This document shows, piece by piece, positions 19,805 to 32,201 of a stretch of 64,000 nt of DNA (position 1 is the first letter of the stretch; the number at the start of each line of letters is the position of its first letter). Made by a program: the position numbers and the translations under genes. The notes below the pieces were generated by a model, which saw nothing but the letters and a program-made list of their open reading frames with translations, was not told the origin of the DNA and searched no databases. This DNA is from Aralia elata (Eukaryota; Streptophyta; Magnoliopsida; Apiales; Araliaceae), in assembly GCA_034770075.1 (NCBI GenBank), contig CM068377.1, forward strand, positions 55,918,275 through 55,982,274, written 5' to 3'.

Positions 19805-21604
19805 TGAAAGTAGTATGCACACAAGCCAATCATATTTGATATGATGTAGCATATACTTTGTAATCTTATTTGATTGTTAAAGGCATTTTGCATTATCTAC
19901 ATGGTGCTGTTATATTAAATGTGATAAACCCATAGTTTTGAGCAATGCTTTTAGAATCATGATGGTGATCATGCTAATGAGATCTAAATTCTAGATAGCT
20001 TACAAATTTAAATTGTTCCTAATCGATGGATTACTAAAAAGGGGATTAGTGAATCCGGATAGATTAGTACATACGTTGCTTGCTCTTATGAAGAGAATGA
20101 TTGATCTCATAATCATTTGTGTGGAGACACTAAAGCAAGTATGTAGGTGCTTATTAGAGAATAAGTTCACTGAACGTGACTCGCTAAGGAATACCTAATG
20201 GAGTTTTACTCGCCTGTCAATAGGAATTCCTCTAGTGATAGTAGTACAAGTGATCCTTGGACTTGAGATCATCATAGTATCTTGTGTATGATGAGTTATA
20301 TTTTGACATGTCCCTTAAGACCTTTAGGGTATATCAAAGGGTATGATGGGGTATAATAAGTTGTACATGGAAATAGGTGAATGATCAACAAAGAATCTAC
20401 CACTTCTAGTAAAAGGAGAGAATGTCCTATGTGATTCGATAAATGACGACTCAGAAGTCTTTGGCCAAAGCATAATGAAATTAGAAAAGAGTTTCTAATT
20501 TGCATTAATCAGAGTTGTGCATTTCAGAATCGAAATACATATAATTAAATAAAATAAGACTTGACAGTAATTCCATGTCTTATATTTAATTGGGACATTG
20601 TATGGTAGAAGGATTGAATTGTACGGTAACTATGCACTGAAAGGTTCTTTTATGATTAATGTTGAAATCTATATTATCTGGAAAGTCGTTGATCGCTAAG
20701 GGGGCTTACCCTTATTGTAGAATAAATATTATTTATTTAAATGAATTAAATAGTTTAATTTATTTATTTAAATAAGATTAGAATTGTTCTAATTGATTTA
20801 TTCACAACCGGTTTAATATGGAGAACCTAAAGGGTCACACCGCAAAAGGAAAATATTTATTTAAGAAGTAAATGGCATAATTGTAATAATAAGTTAAGTG
20901 TATTTAATTTAGTCTATGGAGATAGAATAAATTAAATAGCTTAATATTTATTATTTAATATTTTAGAAATATTAAATATAAATTAATAAGAGGAGTCTTA
21001 TTATTACTATTACTATTACTATTATTTAATTCCTAATAGGGATTGGGAATTAATTAATAGAAGTACTCTCACATAAATTCCTAATTGGATTAGGAGTTTA
21101 ATTTAATTAAAGGAGTTTAATTAGAATAGAAACCCTAATCCTAAATAGTTTAGGGGAGGGTTTTCCTACATCTATAAATAAGAGAAGTCTTATCATAGAT
21201 TAGGGTTACACACTCTTGCATAAGAATTGTAGAGAGTACTTACAATTTCTATAGAGATAGAAACTAGGGTTTTGCCAACACCCATCTTCTTGAACAAGTA
21301 TTATTCCTTGGTGGATCACCTCTAGAGGCCAAACACTTGGGTGGCTAACGTTGATCAAAGGAAGGAATTTAATCGGTGGAATTCAAGGAGAACGCGAAGG
21401 AATTGGAGGTGAACTTGTACCTGAGGAAGCTAGAATTCTACAACGGTATAATTCTTATTCTCCATCTCTTTCGTTTAATTAATAATTGTGCATAAAGAAA
21501 GATCATGGTGATGGTTTGTATAAAATTTTAAAATCTGATTTTATCGCGCTTCCGCACTATTTATGTAATTTGATTGCATATTCGCGCTATGTACAAACCT
21601 AACA
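19805..21604 (+). repeat. 5' LTR of the copia element
   Basis: 1800 bp, TGAAAGTAG ... CCTAACA. AT-rich. Short ORFs inside it (for example 20296-20505 on the minus strand) recur identically in the 3' LTR and are not genes. Confidence 0.93.
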
Positions 21605-21605
21605 G

Positions 21606-21619
21606 TGGTATCAAGAGCC
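21606..21619 (+). other. Copia primer binding site
   Basis: TGGTATCAAGAGCC lies one base after the LTR end. It is the usual initiator-Met-tRNA complementary site (TGGTATCAGAGC) with one extra A, which could weaken priming. Confidence 0.75.
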
Positions 21620-21835
21620 AAACTTTATGCGAATTATTAATTGTTTTGATTCTGTATATACATTGATATGTGTTAAGAACAATTTAATTGGGCATAATTG
21701 TTTGTGTAAAATTATTTATTTTTTTTTTTTATTTTGATTTTATTTATTTTCAATTAAGATAAAAGGTTTATTTTAATTGGAATATGATTAAAATTAAAAG
21801 TTTTATTTTAACTTGGAATGTGATTCTACGTTAAC

Positions 21836-22023
21836 TAGAATAAAGGAGTTTATTCATATATGGAATAGGATTCCATGTTTCCTAGAATAAAGGAGTTTAT
21901 TCATATATGGAATAGGATTCCATGTTTCCTAGAATAAAGGAGTTTATTCACATATGGAATAGGATTCCATGTTTCCTATAATAAAGGAGTTTATTCACAT
22001 ATGGAATAGGATTCCATGTTTCC
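21836..22023. repeat. 47-bp tandem repeat, four copies, in the copia leader
   Basis: Units start at about 21836, 21883, 21930 and 21977 (word 'aataaaggagtttattc') and are nearly identical. Degenerate relatives of the same 'aataaag...gtttatttt' theme continue to about 22330. Confidence 0.85.
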
Positions 22024-23599
22024 TTAAAAATAAAGATGTTTATTTTGATAAGGAATAGGATTCAATATATTTTATTTTCCAACAATTGGAAGTTAAAAAT
22101 AAAGGTGTTTATTTTAAACTTGAAATTGGTTTCCATATTAATTAAAATAAAGAAGTTTATTTTTATTAAAAAAAAAATTGGATAAATTAAAATAAAAGAG
22201 TTTATTTTGATTTGGAATATGATTAAAATAAAGAAGTTTATTTTAATTGAAATTGGATTTCATGATAACTAATTAGAGTTGGAATTGGATTCCATGATAA
22301 CTAATTGGAGTTGAAATTGAATTTTATACTAACTAATATTGCCCATTAAATGATATCAATGCATATATGGAATGGTTTTATTATTCATGGGATGAATGTT
22401 ATTTATTGATACATATAGAGATATGTATGATAATAAATAGGGATTGATTATGGACTATTGACCAATGTGTGATTGGATTTATTTTAGTGGATGCTTGAAT
22501 GTATGAGTTTTTTATAAATGAGGTCTGCGTACCTCGTCTTCTCTAATTTTTCTTAATGTAAATTCTATCTCCCTCCTATGTATCTCCCCTTGACTGCTGA
22601 TTAAGGTTTCTATTTATTGTAAATAGTTTTTGTAATAGGACTAGTTAGAATTAATTTTGAAGAATTGAAGACAAAGGAGCAAGGAGCGCTTGAAGACCCG
22701 TTTGTAATGGAGCCCGGGTTTAAATGTAATAGTTATATTTAAATTTAATTCTTGCACCCTAGGTTTGACCTTTTGGTTCACTTGGTGGCTCTAGTGAACC
22801 AAACTAGAATAAAAGTCCATAATCAATCCGGGTAGAATATAGTATTCTATATTTGCATGCTTGCTATGTATATATTATATATTATACAACATGCTTCGCA
22901 TGTTAAATAATATGACGCGTATTTTATATATATATGTGCATGCGCGCTAAACAAGATGAGACAAATAATAACAAACCCCTCAAAGAAATTATATTAAGTC
23001 CTAAGCGTTCAAAGATATTTGGAATATCGAACGTCGCCTTCTAGCATGGTAAAACGATAGAGTATTAAATATTTAATATGAGTTTGTTGTGTCACACAAG
23101 GCAAGTATTAAATATTTAAGATGTTGCTTTATCACATTTGATGCTTATACATAGACTGAACGATGCTGTTTTGTTGTGTCACACAAGGACAGTGTTTTTC
23201 TTTCGAATATATGGAAGTGCTAGGTTGGACTTAACTTGGATAATTTTGATTCGGATGTGTCACACTTGATCAAAATAATCTAAGAGGCAAATTAAAAGGA
23301 GTTACATAGTGATGTAATTGACAATAGTTGTCTACCTATTTATTTATATATCGTTTGTTGTGTCACACAAGGCTATATACATTTGAAATGGGGTCCTTAT
23401 TCTCACTAGCAAATCTTTAATTAGATTTGCCGAACTGTATATTGAGGGTAATATAGTTTGATGAAAATAGTGGGAGATACCAATTTAAAATAAAGGCCTA
23501 ATTTATTTTGGTAATTAATTAAAATGAATGTATGCTGAAATGTTGTTAAATTACAAATTCATTTATAGAATTTTACGATGTCTAATTCACTATCACTGC
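22024..23599 (+). other. Long non-coding leader of the copia element
   Basis: About 1.6 kb without a coding frame. From 23087 it carries three copies of the dyad TTGTGTCACACAA (23087, 23174, 23356) and a half-matching copy at about 23255. An exceptionally long leader is unusual for copia. No function can be read from it. Confidence 0.55.
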
Positions 23600-24440
23600 A
23601 TAGCATATTAGATGCTAATTAACCGGACCGAATTACACGGATTGGTTAAGAAATTTGAGAATAGTTCTCAAGGCTGAAAAGCTATCTTATATCCTTAATA
23701 TGCCTATCCCTGCAATGGTTGCAGACAATGCCTCTGAGGAAGAGATTGCTACTTTTAGAAAGTGGCAAGATGATGCACAGTTGGCTCAATGCATCATGCT
23801 CGCATCTATGAGTAACGAGCTTCAGCGTCAGCATGAAACTATGGATGCTCCTACTATACTCTTGCACCTTCAAGGAGTTGAAGGGTGAGGAAAGTAAGAC
23901 TATTAGATATCAGATATCTAAGGAGCTCTTCCAATCTAGAATAACCGATGGCACTACAGTATAGACAAATGTCCTCAAAATGATCAATTTGATTGAACAA
24001 TTGGGACAACTGGTTTTAATGGATGGAGAGTTGATCCAAGATTTGATCTTGCAATCACATCCGGACTCTTTCTCACAAATTGTTGTGAATTTCACATGAA
24101 CAAGCTATATGTCAGCCTGCCTGAGTTGCTTAAACATGTTGAAAACTGTAAATAGTCACTTTCCAACCAAGAAAGACCAAGTCTTACTGGTAGATGATTC
24201 TTCCAGGGAGCGGAAGAGGGCCAAAGGATCTTCTTAAAAGAAGAACAATTCAAAGAAGGTAAATGAAAAGGCAAAAACAAAGGACAATAAGAACAAGACT
24301 GATGCAAATAGCAAAGGAGTTTGCCTCCACTGTAATAAGCCTAGATACTAGAAAGGAAACTGTAAGGAGAATCTTACAGAGGCTAACCAGAAGAAGCTTA
24401 GTGAAGCTTCGGTTACAAATATAGGATTGTTCATAATTGA
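23600..24440 (+). pseudogene. gag: Copia gag remnant
   Basis: The capsid-like gag of Ty1/copia is recognisable in pieces: 'LRIVLKAEKLSYIL' (open 23655-23888), 'NLIEQLGQL' and 'QDLILQSHPDSFSQ' (about 23980-24080), a lysine-rich stretch, and a zinc knuckle near 24325 of form CxxCx4-Y-x4-C where the usual His is Tyr and a stop replaces the aromatic residue. Several stops (for example near 23625, 23960 and 24098) and frame changes break it. Confidence 0.85.
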
Positions 24441-25390
24441 AATAAATTTTTCTATAAGTCAGGGTTCTACTTGGGTATTGGATACTAGCTGTAGTTCTCA
24501 CGTATGCAATCCAATGCAGAGACTAAGCAGAAGTAGAAAGCTAAACAAAGTAAGTAATCCTACGTGTGGAAAATAGAGCAATGGTTGCTACATTAGCCGT
24601 AGGAACTTATATTTTAGCGATGCCTACGGGCAAGTCTATTAAGTTAATAAATTGTTATTATGTTCCAGTTCTCTTTAGAAACATTATTTCTTTCTGTTGT
24701 TGGACAAGGAAGGTTCTGGTATTATATTTAAGAACAATTGTTGTTCTATTTATAATGATAATGTTTTGTTTGAAACTGGAAGATTACTTGATAGACTTTG
24801 TATACTTGACTTACATGAGAAATAATTTTATAAATTGAACAAACTAATAAAAAAAAAGGAGATGGTCATTCAAAGAGTTGAATGTGTGTATTTGATGAAA
24901 TACACTTCTAAATTATTTGAAATGTTCAAAGAATTCAGAAGTGAAACAAATTGACAAAGTATTAAGATTCTTTGATCAGATCAAGGAAGGAATACTTGTG
25001 CAATAAGTTTCTAGATCATCTCAAAATGGTATTTTCTCATAATGGACACCTTCTGATACGCAATAATTGATTGGTGTATCTAAAAGGAGAAATTGTACCT
25101 TGTTGGACATGGTGCAGTTCATAATGATTTTTACCGACATTCTAGTATCCATCTGGAGTCAAACCTTAGAAACGGTTGCATATCTACAAAATAAGGTAAC
25201 CTCAAAAATTCGAGCCCAAGACTCCATAAAGGTTATGGATAGGAATGATTCCTACTCTTAAGTATGTTAAGATAAGGGGTTGTCCAGCTTATGTGAAAAG
25301 GTTTCAAAGATAAGTTTAGGACAAAATCTGACAAGTGCAGATTTGTTGGATATCCTAAAGAAGTTTAGGGTACTATAATCCTACATGCTA
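24441..25390 (+). pseudogene. Copia protease and integrase remnant
   Basis: 'WVLDTSCSSHVC' near 24472 is the protease active-site region, with DTS where DTG is expected. 'GTYILAMPTG' and 'NCYYVPVLFRNII' follow from the pre-integrase segment. Near 25040-25120, 'GVSKRRNCTLLDMV' matches the integrase core end (usually 'GVSERRNRTLLDMV'), and the catalytic Glu is now Lys. Frames are broken repeatedly. Confidence 0.8.
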
Positions 25391-27016
25391 CCTTCTTGGA
25401 TAAAGGTGTTTATCATTGAAGGAGCTAGTGGGAGGGTAATAGCTCTTGAAGGAGTTCAAGAACCACAAAGCACTTTAAGTCGAACCGAGGAACCTGTAGA
25501 TAGACCTATTGCACCACAACCGAATCGTAAATCTGGAAGAGTACCGAAGATACCTGGGAGGTATGGATTCATCATAGAGGATGATGATGAGGTACGCATC
25601 ATAGAGGATGATGATCCAGTTATATACGATGAGGCTATGAGTAGAAGACACTCAGAGAAATGGCAGATGGCCATAAAATCCGAAATGGACTCTATGTATA
25701 AGAACCAAGTATAGACTCTGGTATATATGGGTCTTTAAGAGAAAGACTGGGGCAAATGGTAAGGTAGAGACCTATAAGACCAGACCTGTTTAAAAGGTTT
25801 TTCAAGTCAAGGAGTTGACTGTGATAAAACCTTACTATCAGGTAATGCTCAAGTCCATTTGGATTTTGCTTGTGATTGCAGCTTATTACGAAATCTGACA
25901 AAATGGATGTGGAGACGTCCTTCCTCAATGAAGGCTTGAGGAGAATGTATGTATGATACAGCCAGAGGAATTTGTTTCAAAGGTTGAAGCAAATCGTGTT
26001 TTAAGCTACAATGATCCATTTATAGATTGAAGCAAGCTTCTCAAAGATGGAACATTCGTTTTGATGAGACAATCAAAAGTGTTTAATTTTATCAAAAACG
26101 AGAATGAACCTAGTGTGTACAAAAGGGTCAGTGGGAGCACTGTGATATTCCTAGTATTATATGTTGATATGCTACTGATAAGGAATAACACACCAATGCT
26201 ACAATCAGTAAAGATAAAATTGTCTAAACATTCCTCCATGAATGCTTTGGGAGGAGCATCCTATAAATTGGGGATATAAATCTATATAGATAGATTTAAA
26301 AGGATGTTCGGCTTGACCCAAGGAACTTATATTCATTTGATGCTAAAGGCGTTTAGCATGGCAAACTCCAAGAGAAGTCTCATGGTGATGAGTCATGGAG
26401 TGTATCTCTCTAAAATTGTCTCCAATTAAAAGAGAGATCGCATGAGTTACTATCATGTATGCAGTGAATATACAAGGCCTGATGTTGATCAGTCATATTC
26501 TGGAGATGATCACTATAAGACAGTGATAAACATCTTTAGGTACTTAACCGGTACTGAAGATGTGATTATGATTCATGGTAGGTCTGAATTAAAACTAGAG
26601 GGCTAAACAGACTTAAGTTTTTCAGACTGACCAAGACGATAACAAATCCACTTTAAGGTAAATCGTTACTTTGAAAGGTGGTGCAGTGAATTGGAAAGGT
26701 TCCAAACAGGAAAGAGTTATTGGTTTAGTGACAAAGATAAAGTATATAGCTGTAAATGAAGCTGCAAGTTGATTGTTTGGATGAAAAGTTCATCACAGAA
26801 CTAGGAATAGTTCCTAAGTCTCATCTTGGATTCAAACATGTGTTGCGACACTTTCATTTGATTAGTGGAATCATTGAAAGAGGATAAGTCACTATAGAGA
26901 TAGTGGACTCTCAATAACAACATTGTATATCCATCTACTGAAGTTTTATCCAAACAGCAGGATGATCGTCACTTAGAGAAGAAGGGTATTAGATACCATG
27001 CCGATTGGCTTTAGTG
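25391..27016 (+). pseudogene. Copia reverse transcriptase and RNase H remnant
   Basis: The RT begins with 'EKWQMAIKSEMDSMYKNQV' (about 25655-25713), followed by a stop in place of Trp. The catalytic box reads LYVDMLLI at about 26160, so one of the two Asp of YVDD is gone. The RT centre has a deletion between about 25780 and 25960. RNase H traces follow ('TRPDV', 'FRYLTGTEDV', 'KKGIRYHADWL' near 26986). It cannot be active. Confidence 0.82.
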
Positions 27017-27017
27017 C

Positions 27018-27028
27018 AAGTGGGAGAT
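27018..27028 (+). other. Copia polypurine tract
   Basis: AAGTGGGAGAT lies immediately upstream of the 3' LTR start at 27029, the expected plus-strand primer. Confidence 0.8.
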
Positions 27029-28830
27029 TGAAAGTAGTATGCACACAAGCCAATCATATTTGATATGATGTAGCATATACTTTGTAATCTTATTTGATTG
27101 TTAAAGGCATTTTGCATTATCTACATGGTGCTGTTATATTAAATGTGATAAACCCATAGTTTTGAGCAATGCTTTTAGAATCATGATGGTGATCATGCTA
27201 ATGAGATCTAAATTCTAGATAGCTTACAAATTTAAATTGTTCCTAATCGATGGATTACTAAAAAGGGGATTAGTGAATCCGGATAGATTAGTACATACGT
27301 TGCTTGCTCTTATGAAGAGAATGATTGATCTCATAATCATTTGTGTGGAGACACTAAAGCAAGTATGTAGGTGCTTATTATAGAGAATAAGTTCACTGAA
27401 CGTGACTCGCTAAGGAATACCTAATGGAGTTTTACTCGCCTGTCAATAGGAATTCCTCTAGTGATAGTAGTACAAGTGATCCTTGGACTTGAGATCATCA
27501 TAGTATCTTGTGTATGATGAGTTATATTTTGACATGTCCCTTAAGACCTTTAGGGTATATCAAAGGGTATGATGGGGTATAATAAGTTGTACATGGAAAT
27601 AGGTGAATGATCAACAAAGAATCTACCACTTCTAGTAAAAGGAGAGAATGTCCTATGTGATTCGATAAATGACGACTCAGAAGTCTTTGGCCAAAGCATA
27701 ATGAAATTAGAAAAGAGTTTCTAATTTGCATTAATCAGAGTTGTGCATTTCAGAATCAAAATACATATAATTAAATAAAATAAGACTTGACAGTAATTCC
27801 ATGTCTTATATTTAATTGGGACATTGTATGGTAGAAGGATTGAATTGTACGGTAACTATGCACTGAAAGGTTCTTTTATGATTAATGTTGAAATCTATAT
27901 TATCTGGAAAGTCGTTGATCGCTAAGGGGGCTTACCCTTATTGTAGAATAAATATTATTTATTTAAATGAATTAAATAGTTTAATTTATTTATTTAAATA
28001 AGATTAGAATTGTTCTAATTGATTTATTCACAACCGGTTTAATATGGAGAACCTAAAGGGTCACACCGCAAAAGGAAAATATTTATTTAAGAAGTAAATG
28101 GCATAATTGTAATAATAAGTTAAGTGTATTTAATTTAGTCTATGGAGATAGAATAAATTAAATAGCTTAATATTTATTATTTAATATTTTAGAAATATTA
28201 AATATAAATTAATAAGAGGAGTCTTATTATTACTATTACTATTACTATTATTTAATTCCTAATAGGGATTGGGAATTAATTAATAGAAGTACTCTCACAT
28301 GAATTCCTAATTGGATTAGGAGTTTAATTTAATTAAAGGAGTTTAATTAGAATAGAAACCCTAATCCTAAATAGTTTAGGGGAGGGTTTTCCTACATCTA
28401 TAAATAAGAGAAGTCTTATCATAGATTAGGGTTACACACTCTTGCATAAGAATTGTAGAGAGTACTTACAATTTCTATAGAGATAGAAACTAGGGTTTTG
28501 CCAACACCCATCTTCTTGAACAAGTATTATTCCTTGGTGGATCACCTCTAGAGGCCAAACACTTGGGTGGCTAACGTTGATCAAAGGAAGGAATTTAATC
28601 GGTGGAATTCAAGGAGAACGCGAAGGAATTGGAGGTGAACTTGTACCTGAGGAAGCTAGAATTCTACAACGGTATAATTCTTATTCTCCATCTCTTTCGT
28701 TTAATTAATAATTGTGCATAAAGAAAGATCATGGTGATGGTTTGTATAAAATTTTAAAATCTGATTTTATCGCGCTTCCGCACTATTTATGTAATTTGAT
28801 TGCATATTCGCGCTATGTACAAACCTAACA
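27029..28830 (+). repeat. 3' LTR of the copia element
   Basis: 1802 bp and practically identical to 19805-21604. The differences noted are an extra TA (about 27380), G/A in 'aatcaaaatac' (about 27757) and A/G in 'cacatgaattcc' (about 28300). Confidence 0.93.
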
Positions 28831-28835
28831 TTTGG

Positions 28836-31023
28836 GTACTTTTGGCCTTGATAAATTGCAAGTCTTTAGGTATTTTATATGGTTTTTAGTTATTTTTATC
28901 ATATTTCTGCATAATTTAGTTTTTAGTTATTTTTACATGTTTTATGTTGCTTTGATGCATTTTCATTATGTTTGTAGGAATGGAAATAAAGACCGCTCGG
29001 ATCGTTGTTCGTATTGACTCAATGTTCGTGCTTGGATGTTTGTGCCCGAATGGTAGTACGATGGAAATTAATGTTTGGTGACGCTCGGTGCTTAATTTGA
29101 TAACATCTGGTAGTTGTGCGTGCACGGCGTTGGAAAGTATGCACGGCGTTCGGCGTCGGCCATACCACGAGGGCAAGCCCATGCTTGGATATTCATGCCT
29201 GAATGATAATACGGTAAAACGTTGTGTTTGGTGAAGCTCGGCGTTGAATTTGATGACATTTGGAAGTTGGGTGTACACGGCGTTGGAAGGCGTGCATGAC
29301 GTGCGGCGTCGGCCAAGCCGCGGGCACGACGTGCAGCAGCTGGGGGCACCAGGCAGGTGCTGGGCGTGTGACGCACGCGGGCCTCGGCAGCAGGCACGGG
29401 CGTGCCGGGCGTTGGGCACTCGGCAGCCTCGGCGCTGGGCGCGGGGCCTCGGCAGCGGGGCGGGGCACTCGGCAGGCATGGGCGTGGGCGCTGCTCGGCA
29501 GGCGTTGGGCGCGGGCGTCGTGCAGTGCACGCGGGCATGCGCGGGCCTGGGCAGGCACTGGGCGCGGAGCCTCGGCAGCGGGGCGCGGCACTCGGCAGCA
29601 GACATGCGGGCGCTTGGCGTGCGGCAGATTGGCGCGCTGGGCATGCGGCAGGTTGGGGCGCCAGCTTGTGGCCAGGACATGGGCGCGGGCACGCGCGCTG
29701 GCGTGCGGCAGCCAGCGTGCGGGCGTACGGCAGCCAGCGTGCGGGCGTGCGACACTCAGCATGGGCCAACCAGGGCCTGGGCGCGCGTGCGCCAGGCACC
29801 GTGCGGGCGCGCCAACGCCGTCCTGAGTGCGATATGACACAGTTTTAGTGCGATCTGACCTCCATTTTGTTTGACTTTGGCTAGGGTTTCTTGAAGGAGG
29901 CTATATATAATCTCTTCTAAGCTTCATATCAGAAATCTAGAGAGAGGGAGGCTACAAAATACATCAAACAACAAGGCTAAAGGCTACAAATCAAGCTGAA
30001 TCAAGCCACAAGCCAAGGAACTCAGTCAACAAGAATTGCAAAACTAAGGAGGAGAGCTAGAAACCAACAGCAACCCAAGGAACAACAGCTGAACAACTTC
30101 AAAAGTGGTTTCATTTCTAGACTTTCAACTCCTTTGTAATTCGAATTTGACAATGTATAAATTGAAATTGATGTTTATTGTAGCTATTATGAACTAACCT
30201 TCTATTCTAAGATTGCAATGGAACCCAACACTTAAATTGAATTGAATTCTCTCTCTATTGATTTTAGTTATTCATTTGTGAATTGATTATCATAAAGTTT
30301 GCTTTTTATATTAATTGCTTGGTCCGTAATTACCTTGGGAACCTATATGAACTTGACGAACGGATTATAGGTTAAGACCTAGTTTTGATAACACGCGAGA
30401 GTACAGATTGTTGTGGGTTATTAATTGGATTAAGTGACGTGTGTCTTATTAATTATATGTAATAATAGGTATCTTGATAGTAGTTGGGATAGACATATAC
30501 CTAATTACCGCATGCAACCAATCAAGAATCTAGTCTTAATGACTTTCGATGTGAAAGTTAGTAATTGAGGGGACGATTAATTAGATTTAGTGGCACATGT
30601 CTATAAATCATTCCTGAAATTAGTCTCTTGATAGTGCATAGGATAGACATATACGTATGCACCGCTTAGGAAGATTCGTGATTGACCATCAACAGAGGCT
30701 CTTATGTAGTTTTGATTTCTCGGTTGTCAATTCGTATGTTATAACTATTTGAAAAGAGAGAGTTAGAAGGGGAGAAATTGTAATCTTAAACCTTTCTATC
30801 TTGATATTTTACCGCGTTTTATTCATTACCTGACTTGTGAACTCAACCAATCAACAAACAATCAAACCTTCATCGTTTAAATTAGATCAAATTGATATAC
30901 GATTGGTACTTGGTTATTATTTATCATAATTCCCTGTGGGTTCGACTCATATCTTATCATATATTACTTGTGGGTCGTGTATACTTGCACGTGTGTGTTT
31001 ATCAATTGCAAAATCGACCAACA
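28836..31023 (+). repeat. Main part of the S solo LTR
   Basis: Continues the S LTR after the copia insertion. The 3' end has the motif 'ctgtgggttcgact', then a conserved 'cttgcacgt' word and ends AACA, matching the S LTR at 54442-56190. The 5' part has a T-rich stretch, then 'tttgtaggaatg' as in the other copy. Confidence 0.85.
29080..29835. repeat. GC-rich degenerate repeat region inside the S LTR
   Basis: An island of very high G+C in AT-rich surroundings, made of recurring words such as GGCACTCGGCAG, CCTCGGCAGCGGGGC and GTGCGGCAG. The shorter S LTR has only about 130 bp of GC-rich sequence at the same place. Long overlapping ORFs on both strands here are composition effects. Confidence 0.8.
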
Positions 31024-32201
31024 GAGAGTGCTGCAGAAAATTTGAAGGAAGAAGAAGAAGACACACGGGAAGAAGAAGAAAAGAAGAAGAAGAAGAAGAA
31101 GAAGAAGAAGAAGAAGAAGAAGAAGAAGAAGGAAGGGCTTGGGAAGGAAAGAAGAGGAAGAAGGGAAGTCTCTAGCTAGCTCAGTAACCATAGCAAGAGG
31201 TAATCTCCTCTTCCAACCATTCTCCTCCATTGTTGAGTTTTTAAAGCATTGTTGATGGGTTTTGAGTTTTCTTGAGATTTTTGCTATGATTGTTGGTTGT
31301 GTTTGGTTTATATTGTTACCAAGATACCTTGTAAGCTATTAATAACATCAAAGTGGAACAAAAATGGAATAAATCTGTACCTATGCTTAAGGAGGATGAA
31401 GAACATGAAGAACAATAGACTTTGGACATGAACATGGACTGTTGGACAATTTAGAGGACTTTGTAGCTATGATTTCGTGTTTGTTTAATTCGTTTGTTGT
31501 TATGATGTTGTACTTCCATGGGTTATGAGTTTAACCCAGTTGGAATGGAGTAAAAGGGGATTAAAACAAGGATTTGGTGATAATTTTTGTAAAGAACCCC
31601 AAGAACACGAAATATAGCATGAGTTAATACTTTGGCCTACGATTTGGCCATGTTAACATTAATGGATAGCTCTGAATTTTTGATATGTTATAGCCCTATG
31701 TCTTAGGAGTCCATGAGTCTGGAACGGACCAATTTGAACGTGTATTGAGGGAGTTATGGTGGTTGGAAACAAGATAGGTCTAGAACACCAAAAACAGAGC
31801 ATTCTGGGCCGAGCGCCTAGGCGCTTGGCTAGGCGCTGGCCACGAGCCCAACTACTGTGAGAGAGAGCCTAGGCGCTGCTCAAAGGCCATTTTTGAGCGC
31901 CTAGGCGCTGGACAAGAGACTGTGCAAACAGCTTCGACGTCCTTTAGTAAAATGGGCATAACGTTCTCATACGAACTCGGATTTAGGTGATTCAAGATGA
32001 TTTGAAAAGAGAAAGAGTAGAACTAAAACTTTCGTTCTTTGAGTTTTTCAATTAGAAGTCTGTAGCATGGCCTAAATTGGCCATTTATAGGACTGATGTG
32101 TAATTGGGGGCAATCAGAGGGTGTCGGGAATGCGCGTAAGCGCATGTAATGCTCCCGACAATGTAAACTGTTGTTCTAAGTTCTAAGACAAGAATGTTAT
32201 A
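31024..32201 (+). repeat. Del/Tekay-type LTR of the backbone element, piece 2
   Basis: Resumes after the S solo LTR and is homologous to about 59620-60660 of the solo LTR at 58820 (shared 'gaggtaatc', 'ttggttgtgtt' and 'cttaaggagga' words). It holds two perfect 14-bp dyads, AGCGCCTAGGCGCT, at 31812 and 31896. It ends where element E inserts. Confidence 0.75.
31041..31131. repeat. (GAA)n microsatellite
   Basis: An uninterrupted run of about 17 AAG units occupies 31081-31131, preceded by an interrupted run from 31041. It yields spurious poly-Glu, poly-Lys and poly-Leu frames. Confidence 0.95.

Larger units (their letters stand above)
19805..28830 (+). mobile_element. Ty1/copia retrotransposon, near-identical LTRs, decayed interior (TSD TTTGG)
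   Basis: Complete element of 9026 bp: 5' LTR 19805-21604, PBS, long non-coding leader, decayed gag-pro-int-RT-RNase H, polypurine tract, 3' LTR 27029-28830. The target duplication TTTGG is present at 19800-19804 and 28831-28835. By eye the LTRs differ by one 2-bp indel and two substitutions, so the insertion is recent. In contrast, the coding part is full of stops and deletions. Confidence 0.93.
19775..31023 (+). mobile_element. Solo LTR of family S, interrupted by a copia element (TSD GAGAG)
   Basis: It starts TGATGAGTG at 19775 and ends CGACCAACA at 31023. GAGAG flanks both ends (19770-19774 and 31024-31028). After removing the copia insertion its own sequence is 19775-19804 plus 28836-31023, about 2.2 kb. 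It is homologous end to end with the S solo LTR at 54442-56190. No internal region is present, so it is a solo LTR formed by recombination. It holds a GC-rich expansion at about 29080-29835. Confidence 0.88.

Noticed and set aside
20296..20505. 69-codon minus ORF repeated exactly at 27522-27731
   Set aside because: Both lie in the two near-identical copia LTRs; identity is due to the LTRs.
29092..29848. Long Ala/Arg/Pro-rich ORFs on both strands
   Set aside because: They fall in a GC-rich repeat zone of a solo LTR, where stops are rare by composition; no conserved domain is visible.
30892..31230. Poly-Glu/Lys and poly-Leu ORFs
   Set aside because: Produced by the (GAA)n microsatellite.
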